A DNA stretch of 42,997 nt from an uncultured Prevotella sp. (GTDB lineage Bacteria; Bacteroidota; Bacteroidia; Bacteroidales; Bacteroidaceae), in the NCBI GenBank assembly GCA_900554695.1, contig USHV01000023.1, positions 1 through 42,997 on the forward strand. The letters are read 5' to 3'. Position 1 is the stretch's first letter. Every line of letters begins with the position of its first letter. Made by a program: the position numbers and the translations under genes. This document shows, one piece after another, positions 15,765 to 24,907 of this stretch. The notes below the pieces were generated by a model. It ran no database searches. It saw only the letters and a list, made by a program, of their open reading frames with translations, and was not told the DNA's origin.

Positions 15765-17589
15765 TTCTACTGTTTTGAAAATGCGTAGCTCGCTTCTCGC
15801 TCTCTGGCGACAGCTTGCCGTTCATATATTGTTCTATAATCAATGAGCCGATAGGCACACCGAAGTCGGCACCGTAACCACCGTTCTCAACATACACCGC
15901 AACCGCTATTTTCGGGTTATTCATCGGTGCAAAGCCCATGAATATGGAGTGGTCCTGGCCGTGGTTCTGCGCGGTTCCAGTCTTTCCGCATACCTCATAG
16001 TCGGCACGGTTGGCCGAGCGGCACGTACCCTTAATGACAGCCGAGCGCATTCCGGCAACCACATAATCGTATGCCCGGCGCGTGGCTTTGGTGTAATGAC
16101 GACGCGTATAGGTCGTGTCGAGTGGCAATCCCTGTATCTTACGCACTACGTGAGGTACATAATAATATCCACGGTTGGCTATCGTCGCGCAGAGATTGGC
16201 CACCTGCAACGGCGTAAGATTGACCTCTCCCTGCCCGATTGAGATACTGATTATGGTCAGCGCATTCCAATATCCCTGATACATGTCACTATAATAAGAC
16301 GCATTAGGAATCAGTCCGCGCTTCTCACCGGGCAAATCGATACCGAGTTTATATCCGAATCCCATGCTGACCATATAGTCGCGCCAAGTATTAAGAGCCT
16401 CCACCTTGCTCTTGTATTTTCTTCTGTTGCTTATCATGTTGTACAATCCCCAGCAGAAGAATGAGTTGCACGATGTACTCAAAGCACCGATCACCGGCAG
16501 AGGAGACGAATGGGAGTGACAGCCTACGTGCATACCGCGGCAATAGAAACCTCTATGACACGGATAGGCAGTGCCCGGAGTAATAATTCCTTCAGACAGG
16601 AACGTGAGTGCCTGTGATGTCTTGAACGTAGAGCCCGGCGGATACTGACCCATCACACTACGGTTGAGCAACGGTTTCCACGAATCGAGCGAAAGCTTCT
16701 TGTGGTTCTTTCCACGCTGTCGGCCGACCATAAGTTTCGGGTCGTATGTAGGCGACGACACCATACAAAGTACCTCTCCGGTGGATGGTTCGATGGCAAC
16801 GATGCTTCCTATCTTGCCTTCGAGCAGACGTTCACCAAGTGCCTGAAGATCAATGTCTATGCTAAGCGTGAGATCATGACCCGCCACAGGCTTCCGGTCA
16901 TACGCTCCGTTCTTGTATTTTCCCTGTATTCTGCCACGTGCATCGCGCAAGAGTATCTGCACACCTTTATCTCCACGCAGCACCTTTTCGTAGGATTTCT
17001 CAACTCCTACCTTACCTATGTAATCGCCTGGCTGGTAATAATCATCGTCATCGATATCGCTTTGAGACACCTCTGCCACGTCACCCAGCACATGGGCAGC
17101 GTTGCTGTACTGATACTGACGTATGCTTCGCTTCTGCACATAGAACCCGGGGAAGCGGAAAATCTTCTCCTGGAACATGCTGAACTCCTCGTTTGAGAGT
17201 TGGCTCATGAACAACTGCTGGGTGAAACGCGAGTATCCCGGATTCTTCGTACGGTCTTTTATCTCATCCATCCGCTTGATGAAAAACTCCTTGGTAATGC
17301 CGAGTGTCTGACAGAACTCCATCGTATCTAGCCGTCCTTTCTCCTCGTTCATAACCACCATGATGTCGTATGCCGGCTGATTGTACACGAGCAGCTTGCC
17401 GTTGCGGTCCTTTATGATTCCCCGCGACGGATATTCTATCTTTTTAAGGAAAGCGTTACTGTCGGCATTTTTCTTGTAGTCGTCGCTCATCAGCTGGAGA
17501 GTAAAGAGCCTGATGATATAAACCACCACAATAGCAACGGCCACACCACCTATGACATAACGCCGGTTTTCCAGACTGAAGTCTTTCAT
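15739..17589 (-). CDS. mrdA: Penicillin-binding protein 2 (class B transpeptidase)
   Basis: 616 residues. An N-terminal membrane anchor (13-33) precedes the PBP dimerisation domain (YPSRGIIKDRNGKLL near 53-67) and the transpeptidase domain, with STFK (320-323, nucleophile Ser320), SCN (373-375) and KTGT (536-539). It crosslinks peptidoglycan for side-wall elongation with RodA and MreBCD. Its start overlaps the mreD stop by 4 bp and its end overlaps rodA, so mreD-mrdA-rodA form a tightly coupled block. Confidence 0.96.
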   Translation of the reverse strand: MKDFSLENRRYVIGGVAVAIVVVYIIRLFTLQLMSDDYKKNADSNAFLKKIEYPSRGIIKDRNGKLLVYNQPAYDIMVVMNEEKGRLDTMEFCQTLGITKEFFIKRMDEIKDRTKNPGYSRFTQQLFMSQLSNEEFSMFQEKIFRFPGFYVQKRSIRQYQYSNAAHVLGDVAEVSQSDIDDDDYYQPGDYIGKVGVEKSYEKVLRGDKGVQILLRDARGRIQGKYKNGAYDRKPVAGHDLTLSIDIDLQALGERLLEGKIGSIVAIEPSTGEVLCMVSSPTYDPKLMVGRQRGKNHKKLSLDSWKPLLNRSVMGQYPPGSTFKTSQALTFLSEGIITPGTAYPCHRGFYCRGMHVGCHSHSSPLPVIGALSTSCNSFFCWGLYNMISNRRKYKSKVEALNTWRDYMVSMGFGYKLGIDLPGEKRGLIPNASYYSDMYQGYWNALTIISISIGQGEVNLTPLQVANLCATIANRGYYYVPHVVRKIQGLPLDTTYTRRHYTKATRRAYDYVVAGMRSAVIKGTCRSANRADYEVCGKTGTAQNHGQDHSIFMGFAPMNNPKIAVAVYVENGGYGADFGVPIGSLIIEQYMNGKLSPESEKRATHFQNSRIAYGTRSR

Positions 17590-18089
17590 TCTCTCTTAAC
17601 TAAGTTTTCAATCACCCAAACAAGAACAAGAGTTATAAGCATGCTTCCGCCTGCACTGAAGAGCCACTGCATCCAATTGAAGAAGCTGAAAATCTCAAGC
17701 AAGAAGAATACCATGCAATAAATGAATACCAGAATGAATGTGTAGAACATGTATTTTGCTGCTCCCAACGACGCGAACGACGGCTTGAGATCTTCAGGAC
17801 TGTCGCGCGGGACAAACAGTTCAAGCAAGTATGGCTGTATTAGTGCGATGAGTGTCATGGACGCAGACGCCAGTCCCGGAGTGTTGGAGAATATGTCAAC
17901 ACACATTCCGAGCAGGAAAGCCCACAGCAACAACGCCCACTTAGAAAATCCACGGTGTGCCGGAAGGACGAAATATACATATAATAAAGGTGTGGCATAA
18001 CCGAACAGATGGATGTGGTTGAACACAAGTACCTGCACCAACACCAGAATTATAAAGAACGATAAAGTCTTAAACCAGTCCAGATTCAT
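17586..18089 (-). CDS. mreD: Rod shape-determining protein MreD
   Basis: 167 residues, nearly all hydrophobic, with five or six membrane segments (FFIILVLVQVLVF, LLWAFLLGMCVDIF, FILVFIYCMVFFLLEIF). Identification rests on size, topology, the GMCVDIF/PYLL blocks and its place between mreC and mrdA. It overlaps mrdA by 4 bp. It is thought to link MreC to the elongation machinery in the inner membrane. Confidence 0.93.
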   Translation of the reverse strand: MNLDWFKTLSFFIILVLVQVLVFNHIHLFGYATPLLYVYFVLPAHRGFSKWALLLWAFLLGMCVDIFSNTPGLASASMTLIALIQPYLLELFVPRDSPEDLKPSFASLGAAKYMFYTFILVFIYCMVFFLLEIFSFFNWMQWLFSAGGSMLITLVLVWVIENLVKRE

Positions 18090-18149
18090 CTTTCAGATAT
18101 TGTTATTATCCATGTTCAACAATCCCCAGACAGCAAGTCATACGGGTGG

Positions 18150-19010
18150 TCAATACTTCGGCTTCAATGAGTCAACGGCCGCGTTCAACAGCTGCTGCCG
18201 CTCTATCATGGTCGTGTCGTTTATCACACAAACATCACGCAGGCATCCGAAATCGGTCGAAAGCTTCACCTGCAGCTTATAAGAAAGTCCGTTGTCAGAA
18301 TTATATACATGCATTATTGTTCCGACAACAACGCCACGCGGGAATACAGAAGAATATCCACTCGTGATTATGACGTCGCCCAGACGGAACCGGGCATGCC
18401 GCGGAACATCATCGACGAAAGCCTCATCGACAGCACCTCCATTCCAATGAAGATAACCGAAATATCCTTTTCCACGTATGGTACAACTTATATTGGAATG
18501 AGAATTGAGCACCGGAATAACAACAGAATAATGTTCAGACACGAGATAGACAATACCCACGACGCCGAAACCGCACGCCACGCCCATGTCTTTTCTCACG
18601 CCGTCGGCATAACCTTTGTCGATGGTTATGAAGTTATCGAGCTTATTGACCGAATTGCTCACCACTTTCGCCGGTATGGTCACAAGTCCACGCATCGCCT
18701 CCATCTGAAGACGCTGCAAATAAGTGGTGTCCTTGTTCACAGCAATCTGTTTGTCGGCCACGGCAGCCAACTGTCTTTCAAGATACAGATTGCGCTGTGT
18801 GAGTTTCTCATTCACCTCGGTCAGTGAAAAATATTGCTCCACTGCCGAGCTCCACGAATATACCTTGCCGGCGACAGCATTTGCCGACGAGAACCACACG
18901 CTGCCCTGATAACTGTTGTAGCGGAACAGCAGTACAATACTCACTGCCTCAAGCAACAGAAACAGAAACCAATGGTTATGTCTGGCAAGAAAGTCTAAAA
19001 GATTCCGCAT
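18150..19010 (-). CDS. mreC: Rod shape-determining protein MreC
   Basis: 286 residues with one N-terminal membrane segment (WFLFLLLEAVSIVLLF, about 14-29), a periplasmic coiled-coil stretch (about 62-100) and the MreC beta domain. DKGYADGVRKDMGVA (131-145) is the family signature, and GDVIITSGYSSVFPRGVVVG is the second-barrel motif. The gene lies 127 bp behind mreB and 60 bp before mreD. Confidence 0.95.
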   Translation of the reverse strand: MRNLLDFLARHNHWFLFLLLEAVSIVLLFRYNSYQGSVWFSSANAVAGKVYSWSSAVEQYFSLTEVNEKLTQRNLYLERQLAAVADKQIAVNKDTTYLQRLQMEAMRGLVTIPAKVVSNSVNKLDNFITIDKGYADGVRKDMGVACGFGVVGIVYLVSEHYSVVIPVLNSHSNISCTIRGKGYFGYLHWNGGAVDEAFVDDVPRHARFRLGDVIITSGYSSVFPRGVVVGTIMHVYNSDNGLSYKLQVKLSTDFGCLRDVCVINDTTMIERQQLLNAAVDSLKPKY

Positions 19011-19137
19011 TGTTCAACTCATCATCCATAAACGACAATTCACAATTCCCTGTCCATGAACAGCCGACACCGTCCGACGTGCGGACAGGCCTGTCAGAAG
19101 ACAGCCCATGGACAGGAAATCATGAATTATCAGAAAA

Positions 19138-20160
19138 TCATCTCATCAAGAACGAGAACCTGTCAATGTTCTTCAGCGCAATGCCCGTACCCTTGGCAAC
19201 ACTGTGCAAAGGATCCTCGGCAATGTGGAACTTGATGTTTATCTTGTCGGTGAGACGCTTGTCAAGTCCGCGCAGCAAAGCTCCGCCACCTGTCAGATAT
19301 ATACCGTTCTTCACGATATCGGCATACAACTCAGGCGGTGTGTTCTCCAGTGCAGACAGAACTGCATTCTCAATCTTGGCAACAGTCTTGTCAAGGCAGT
19401 GCGCAACTTCCTGATAGCACACCGGAACCTCCATAGGCAGAGCTGTGATACGGTTAGGTCCGTGCACGATGAAGTCGTCCGGTCCTTCCTCACCAAGATC
19501 GGTAAGGGCAGAACCAACGTGTATCTTGATGCGCTCAGCCATACGCTCGCTCACCTTAACATTATGCTGACGTGCCATGTATTCCTGTATATCGGCTGTC
19601 AGATCGTCGCCTGCAGTACGTATAGAGTTGTTAGACACGATACCGCCGAGCGATATAACGGCAATCTCGGTACTACCTCCACCTATATCGACAATCATGT
19701 TTCCTTCAGGAGCCTCGACGTCAATGCCTATACCTATTGCTGCAGCCATAGGCTCGAATATAAGATATACGTCACGGCCGTCGGCATGTTCAGCACTGTC
19801 GCGTACGGCGCGCAGCTCCACCTCCGTACTTCCCGAAGGCACACCGATGACCATACGCAGCGACGGCGAAAACAGTCTGCTGCCCGTATGCACCATCTTT
19901 ATTAGTCCACGCATCATCTGTTCGCAAGCCGTGAAGTCGGCAATCACACCGTCGCGAAGCGGACGTATCGTGCGAATGTTGTCGTGCGTCTTCTCATACA
20001 TCATCTTGGCTTTTGCGCCGACGGCAATCATCTTGTCGGTGCGGCGGTCGAGCGCAACCACGGACGGCTCATCCACAACAATCTTATCATCGCTGATAAT
20101 GATTGTGTTGGCCGTACCCAAATCCATTGCTATCCCCTGAACGAATGAAAAAAATCCCAT
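19138..20160 (-). CDS. mreB: Rod shape-determining protein MreB (bacterial actin)
   Basis: 340 residues, standard MreB length. Actin-fold nucleotide-site motifs are DLGTANT (13-19), DIGGGSTEIAVISLGG and LTGGGALLRGLD. The N terminus GFFSFVQ is an amphipathic membrane-binding start. It organises lateral-wall synthesis. The gene lies 120 bp behind purH, and no clear promoter element was found in that gap, so readthrough from purH is possible. Confidence 0.97.
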   Translation of the reverse strand: MGFFSFVQGIAMDLGTANTIIISDDKIVVDEPSVVALDRRTDKMIAVGAKAKMMYEKTHDNIRTIRPLRDGVIADFTACEQMMRGLIKMVHTGSRLFSPSLRMVIGVPSGSTEVELRAVRDSAEHADGRDVYLIFEPMAAAIGIGIDVEAPEGNMIVDIGGGSTEIAVISLGGIVSNNSIRTAGDDLTADIQEYMARQHNVKVSERMAERIKIHVGSALTDLGEEGPDDFIVHGPNRITALPMEVPVCYQEVAHCLDKTVAKIENAVLSALENTPPELYADIVKNGIYLTGGGALLRGLDKRLTDKINIKFHIAEDPLHSVAKGTGIALKNIDRFSFLMR

Positions 20161-20280
20161 TTCTCTCTATTTGTTGAATTTCTGTTTTTCTATATGAACT
20201 TATACCTTCCCGGCCAGCTGCACACAAACGTGCATAATTAACCGCTATATACAGCCGACCGCAGGCGACGAATCAGGATA

Positions 20281-20874
20281 TTACTTGCTGAACCACTCGT
20301 GTATTGCAGTGTCATAATGGCTGCTCACTCCGAATGCTCTCGTAGCGAACATCTTGCGGTCTTCTATGTCAGTCTGTGCGCCCTTCTTGTTCAGGATGTC
20401 GAGCAGAACGCCATACTCAGCCTTGCTCGGAACGATTACCACGTCCTTGAAGTTCTTGGCTCCGGCACGTATGAGCGAGATTCCGCCTATATCTATCTTT
20501 TCAATAATGTCGGCATCAGAAGCGCCACTTGCAACAGTCTGTTCGAAAGGATAAAGATCAACAATCACGAGATCTATCTCCGGTATCTCATATTGAGCCA
20601 TCTGTTCGCGATCGCCCTCATTGTCACGGCGTGCAAGTATACTTCCGAATATTTTCGGGTGCAGTGTCTTCACACGACCACCGAGTATTGACGGATAAGT
20701 AGTGACACTCTCCACAGTCTGGCATTCATAACCCAAAGACTCGATGAATTTCTGGGTTCCTCCTGTGGAAAGGAATTTCACGCCCTCAGCGTTAAGTTTT
20801 GCGAGCAGTTCGTCAAGTCCGTCCTTATGAAAGACGGACACAAGTGCAGTCTTGATTTGTTTTGTTCCAGCCAT
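20281..20874 (-). CDS. purH: IMP cyclohydrolase, stand-alone N-terminal half of PurH
   Basis: 197 residues covering only the MGS-fold cyclohydrolase domain of the bifunctional AICAR transformylase/IMP cyclohydrolase. GGRVKTLHPK (Lys69), DLYPF (Tyr108), IDIGG (Asp128) and RAGAKNF (Lys140) fit the known catalytic Lys, Tyr, Asp and Lys of animal ATIC with a near-constant offset, so this half should be active. The frame ends at SSHYDTAIHEWFSK with TAA, exactly where the transformylase domain would begin. Only 120 bp follow before mreB, too little for it. Usual PurH has more than 500 residues. The transformylase must be encoded elsewhere or be missing. The place upstream of mreB is as I recall it for full-length purH in related Bacteroidales. 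Confidence 0.88.
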   Translation of the reverse strand: MAGTKQIKTALVSVFHKDGLDELLAKLNAEGVKFLSTGGTQKFIESLGYECQTVESVTTYPSILGGRVKTLHPKIFGSILARRDNEGDREQMAQYEIPEIDLVIVDLYPFEQTVASGASDADIIEKIDIGGISLIRAGAKNFKDVVIVPSKAEYGVLLDILNKKGAQTDIEDRKMFATRAFGVSSHYDTAIHEWFSK

Positions 20875-20902
20875 TTTTATTTAATTAAATACATTTGGAA
20901 TG

Positions 20903-20910
20903 CAAAGTTA
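20903..20910 (-). promoter_or_regulatory. -7 element before purH
   Basis: On the minus strand TAACTTTG matches TAnnTTTG, 28 nt before the purH ATG. A -33 TTTG at the expected distance is absent. Confidence 0.4.
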
Positions 20911-21284
20911 CTAAAAAGGCATGATATTACACATTAAAAAAATAGAAAAAATATACCACGGCGCATATTTATGAGCAACATCAAGTCACAGGCATAATTC
21001 AAGACATGAACGGCACAACACTGACGACCCATCTCCGACGTCTGTGCGACGTTGTATAAATATGCATAAATCACTGTATATTCATGCATGAGTGGGAACA
21101 ATCACCGTGCGACAGCATCATGAAAGTAAGATATTCTCGGACGAAAAAACACTTTGTGAGAAAATCAAGAAATTTCGGCAAGCAACATAACTGCATATCA
21201 CTCAACGGCTTATGCTTTCACGTAATTTCGGCATACAATAATAGCGCATACGACAAAAGCTATTCAATATTCAGAAATAGCCTG

Positions 21285-21370
21285 TTTAAAATTGCGAAAG
21301 AGCAATTTTTATGTATTATATAGTACCATTCGACAACAGAAAAAGCCTATTTTGCAAGCCGATATATTCA
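21285..21370. repeat. 22-nt-period degenerate repeat array, copy C (decayed)
   Basis: Units at 21285-21306, 21307-21328, 21329-21349 and 21350-21370 keep a 21-22-nt spacing, with GCGAAAGAGCA, AGAAAAAGCCTA and TTTTGCAAGCCGATA as recognisable parts of the repeat seen at 9144 and 29752. It is more diverged than the other two. Confidence 0.55.
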
Positions 21371-21503
21371 CAACAGCAAAACAGCACCAGCACTAATGCC
21401 ACACGACAACGGCACAACGTCCGTCAAAGAGAATTTTCCGTGATTCACAATTTTATCTTTTGAGAAATTCAACTACCAAATCCTTACAATCCAAATTGCA
21501 TAT

Positions 21504-22442
21504 TTATACACTTTCCGTCACATTTTTCAACCTGTCATATTCCGATTTAAACTTGCTCGGAGTACTTCCTGTGAGCCTGCGAAAATATTTACAGAAAAAA
21601 CTGTCATTGGCAAAATGCAGTCTGTAAGCAATCTCATTCACCGACATAGATGTATGGCATAGCATCACCTTTGCAGCTGTTATCACTGCCTTGTCTATCC
21701 ACTCCTTGGCGGTAATGCCGCTCGCCTTTCTCACAAGATTGCCGAGATAGCGCTCGCACATACACATCTTATCGGCATAGAAAGACAGACGTCGCTCGTC
21801 GCGGCAATATGTATTGACCAGCGTTATGAACTGTTCGAACACCTCACGCTCTCGTGTACGTTCGTTCAGTGGTGAAGCTATCTGGCGTTGCCTGAGCCAG
21901 TCAACATAATTGACAAATGCCGAAGCCATACTGAGGACGGTGTACTGACTGAAGTCATCCTGATGAACGACATCCCAGATTATGCGCATCATGTCGCTGA
22001 GCATTGCCATATCATTTTCTGACAGATGTATATGGAACGAAGACTCACTGCCGCAGAACGACACAGGCAGACGTCCGTCGAATGCAAGATTGAGAAAATC
22101 ATCGCCCATCAGCATCGCGTATGGCCGGAAATCCGACGTAACACGGTTGATCTGAGCCACACTACCGCGTCCCACATACACCAGCATACCCTTATGAAAC
22201 TTCTGGTTCATCAGATTGAGAGTCACTTCTGCCTCACCCTGCATAAGAAGGATGAACCTGCTATCTTCAACCAGAAAAGGAGCATTATGATTCAACACCT
22301 TGTCAAAAACACTGTTATACCCCCTGGCCATGGCAAAATCATGGTCAAGAAAAAAGCTCCTATCGTCAGTCTTAACACCTTTCACCATCTCGCGCATTTC
22401 CGAGAAAGTGATACGTGTAAACGCATTGTTTCTTTCAGCCAT
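21504..22442 (-). CDS. AraC-family transcriptional regulator
   Basis: 312 residues. A cupin-like sensor part comes first (LMQGEAEVTLNLMNQKFHKGMLVYVGRG, about 65-95). The C-terminal double helix-turn-helix lies at about 210-305 (ITAKEWIDKAVITAAKVML, MSVNEIAYRLHFANDSFFCKYFRR, GSTPSKFKSE). It is divergent from the efflux operon with a 250-bp shared control region. Similar regulators next to TolC-HlyD-ABC operons often control them, so this is its likely target. The signal is unknown. TAATTTTG (22547-22554, minus sense) is a possible -7 box. Confidence 0.9.
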   Translation of the reverse strand: MAERNNAFTRITFSEMREMVKGVKTDDRSFFLDHDFAMARGYNSVFDKVLNHNAPFLVEDSRFILLMQGEAEVTLNLMNQKFHKGMLVYVGRGSVAQINRVTSDFRPYAMLMGDDFLNLAFDGRLPVSFCGSESSFHIHLSENDMAMLSDMMRIIWDVVHQDDFSQYTVLSMASAFVNYVDWLRQRQIASPLNERTREREVFEQFITLVNTYCRDERRLSFYADKMCMCERYLGNLVRKASGITAKEWIDKAVITAAKVMLCHTSMSVNEIAYRLHFANDSFFCKYFRRLTGSTPSKFKSEYDRLKNVTESV

Positions 22443-22652
22443 ACTATATATAATAATGTCTTGTCCACATTCTTCTCAGAACAGATATGCCGATCGTCAG
22501 AATATCATGAATGACTCTGTACACAAACATATGCCTGCCCTGATTGCAAAATTAATCATTTCACGGTCAAAAAGTATGGTCCTAAGCTTATAATATTACA
22601 AAAAGAACATTCATATTTAAGTAATGACAATGATATATATAGCTTTATAGCT

Positions 22653-22660
22653 TATCTTTG
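22653..22660 (+). promoter_or_regulatory. -7 element of efflux operon
   Basis: TATCTTTG ends 32 nt before the ATG at 22693, in the shared region with the AraC-type gene. No convincing -33 TTTG is present, which would fit an activator-dependent promoter (inference). Confidence 0.5.
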
Positions 22661-22692
22661 CAACAGATTAAAAACCACAACACAGCATAAGA

Positions 22693-23937
22693 ATGACAAA
22701 CAGAACATTATTGGCAACAGTCACAGCCTTACTGTCACTATCGGTCAGCGCACAGGTTACGCTCGACGAATGCAAGACTTCTGCCAGAGACAATTATCCG
22801 GCCGTGAAACAATACCGACTAATAGAACTGAGCCGCGACTACACCATGGACAATGCCTCCAAGGCATGGCTGCCCAAAGTAAGCGTTGCGGCTGGAGCCG
22901 TAGCCATGACCGATATTATGGAGAACACTGTGGCAGGCACGGCAGCCGATGTCAGTAACGAGATTTACGGAGCCATGTTCCAGGTAAACCAGACCATATA
23001 CGACGGAGGTACAACGGCTGCAAGAAAACGCGTGACGCGCGCCGAAGCCGACGTGGAGAAAGGGCGTCTCGACGTGACGATGTACGACATCAACAGCCGT
23101 GTAGAGGAACTTTTCTTCGGAATACTTACCATAGACGAGAAACTGAAACAAATACAGCTGCTGCAGAACGACCTCGAACTGAGCATGCGCACCGTGAACG
23201 GAATGATAAATGGCGGACTGGCCAACCAGTCGGATAAGGATGCCATAAAGGTAGAACAGCTCAAGGCCTCGCAGCAGGAAAGCAGTCTTACCACCTCGCG
23301 CGCTGCTTATGTCAGGATGCTCGCCGCCTTCACGGGAAAGGATATGTCTGCCGACACTCAGTTTGAGAAACCAGAGACCACCACTCCTGCCCCTGAGACA
23401 ATAACCAACCGGCGTCCGGAACTGGAATATTACTCGGCCCGTCTGCGATTGCTTGACGAACAACGCCACACACTCGACACGAAGCTGCGCCCACAGATAT
23501 CGTTCTTCGGCGCAGCTGTATATCACAACCGCATCAACGACCTTCTGAAAAACGGAACACTTGCGGCGGGTGTCACCCTGAGCTGGAACATAGGAGCGCT
23601 TTACACCCGCAAAAACGACATAAGAAACATAGAGACACAGAAACTGCAGACAGAATCGCAACGCGAGACATTCCTGCTAAACACACGCATGCAGAACGAG
23701 AACTCATACGGCAACATAAACGGTCTGAAAAAACAGATAGCTCTCGACGACGAGATAATCACCCTGCGCGAGAACATACGGCAGACCACTGAAAAGAAAG
23801 TGGAGAACGGTACGGAAACCGTGAACGAACTGCTACGCCACATCAATGCCGTAAGCGAGGCACGACAGACAAAGGCAATGCACGAGATCGTACTGATACG
23901 CGAGCTCTACTCGCTGCGCCATACCAACAACATATGA
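22693..23937 (+). CDS. TolC-family outer membrane efflux protein
   Basis: 414 residues with a signal peptide ending VSAQ (residue 21). Long helical stretches and a repeated layout (for example LSRDYTMDNASKAWLPKVSVAAG, then RLRLLDEQRHTLDTKLRPQISFFG) are typical of the TolC/OEP trimeric channel. EKKVENGTETVNELLRHINAVSEARQ is the family's late helix motif. It starts the operon TolC-adaptor-ATPase-permease-permease and would give the exporter a route through the outer membrane. Confidence 0.92.
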   Translation: MTNRTLLATVTALLSLSVSAQVTLDECKTSARDNYPAVKQYRLIELSRDYTMDNASKAWLPKVSVAAGAVAMTDIMENTVAGTAADVSNEIYGAMFQVNQTIYDGGTTAARKRVTRAEADVEKGRLDVTMYDINSRVEELFFGILTIDEKLKQIQLLQNDLELSMRTVNGMINGGLANQSDKDAIKVEQLKASQQESSLTTSRAAYVRMLAAFTGKDMSADTQFEKPETTTPAPETITNRRPELEYYSARLRLLDEQRHTLDTKLRPQISFFGAAVYHNRINDLLKNGTLAAGVTLSWNIGALYTRKNDIRNIETQKLQTESQRETFLLNTRMQNENSYGNINGLKKQIALDDEIITLRENIRQTTEKKVENGTETVNELLRHINAVSEARQTKAMHEIVLIRELYSLRHTNNI

Positions 23938-24007
23938 ACGGTCGCGCGCACATTCATTCACTGCAAACAGACATATAACATAAAGACAAAAGATAAAACA
24001 GACAATC

Positions 24008-24907
24008 ATGAAAACAGAGATAATAACACTTCTGACAGCAGCTGCAATAATGACTGCATGCAACGGCAAAGACAACGAATTTGACGCAACAGGAACATTC
24101 GAGGCCACCGAAATAACCGTATCGGCACTGGAAACCGGACAGATCATGCGACTCAACGCCGAAGAGGGCACCATGTTGAAGGAAGGACAGCAGGCCGGAC
24201 TCATCGACACCGTGCAGCTGGCACTTAGCGCCATAAGGCTTGGAGCCACACGCGAGAGCATCGCCAACAGCCGGCCGGACATACAGGCACAGATTGCCGC
24301 CACAAGACAACAGATAGAAAAGGCGGAGATGGAGAAGCGACGCTTCGAGAAACTTGTCGGTGAGAACGCCGCAAACAGAAAACAGCTGGACGACGCCGAA
24401 AGCACACTGAAGGTGTTGCAGCGTCAGCTTCAGGCACAACTTTCGACACTTGGCAACAGCACGCGCAGCCTCGACAAACAGATGAGTGCCACGGAAATAC
24501 AGCGTATGCAGATACTCGACCGACTCAACAAATGCAGGATAGTGGCACCGGTGAGCGGAACCGTGATCGAGAAATACGCCGAACAGGGAGAATTTGCGAC
24601 AACCGGCAAACCGCTGTTCAAGATTGCAGACACACGAAGAATGTACCTCAGGGCCTACATCACGTCCGAACAGCTGGCCGATGTGAAAATAGGTCAGAAG
24701 GCAAAGGTGACCTGCGACTACGGCAACAACAAGGGCAAAACATACGACGGAACGGTGACATGGATATCGCAGAAGTCTGAATTCACACCCAAGACCATTC
24801 TCACCGACGACGAGCGTGCCGACCTCGTATATGCCGTAAAGGTAGCCATCGACAACGACGGCGGCGCAAAGATAGGAATGTATGGCAAAGTGAAGTTTCT
24901 GAAATGA
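24008..24907 (+). CDS. HlyD/YbhG-type membrane fusion lipoprotein
   Basis: 299 residues. A lipoprotein signal ends MTAC (Cys18), so it is anchored by lipid and not by a transmembrane helix. The first lipoyl half (ATGTFEATEITVSALETGQIMRLN) is followed by a coiled-coil hairpin (about 75-165, rich in Glu, Lys and Gln) and the second half (CRIVAPVSGTVIEKYAEQGE). A beta-barrel domain follows (GQKAKVTCDYG). It bridges the inner membrane exporter and the TolC-like channel. The stop overlaps the ATPase start by 4 bp. Confidence 0.92.
   Translation: MKTEIITLLTAAAIMTACNGKDNEFDATGTFEATEITVSALETGQIMRLNAEEGTMLKEGQQAGLIDTVQLALSAIRLGATRESIANSRPDIQAQIAATRQQIEKAEMEKRRFEKLVGENAANRKQLDDAESTLKVLQRQLQAQLSTLGNSTRSLDKQMSATEIQRMQILDRLNKCRIVAPVSGTVIEKYAEQGEFATTGKPLFKIADTRRMYLRAYITSEQLADVKIGQKAKVTCDYGNNKGKTYDGTVTWISQKSEFTPKTILTDDERADLVYAVKVAIDNDGGAKIGMYGKVKFLK

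Larger units (their letters stand above)
20875..21503. other. 629-bp intergenic region
   Basis: This lies between the purH start and the end of the AraC-type gene. It holds the purH -7 element and a decayed 22-nt-period array (21285-21370). The 79-codon frame at 21084-21323 overlaps the array and has no leader or domain, so it is not called. Confidence 0.5.

Noticed and set aside
21084..21323. 79-codon plus-strand frame
   Set aside because: It runs into the decayed repeat array C and shows no coding features.
22819..23661. 280-codon frame antisense to the TolC-like gene
   Set aside because: Shadow frame without domains.
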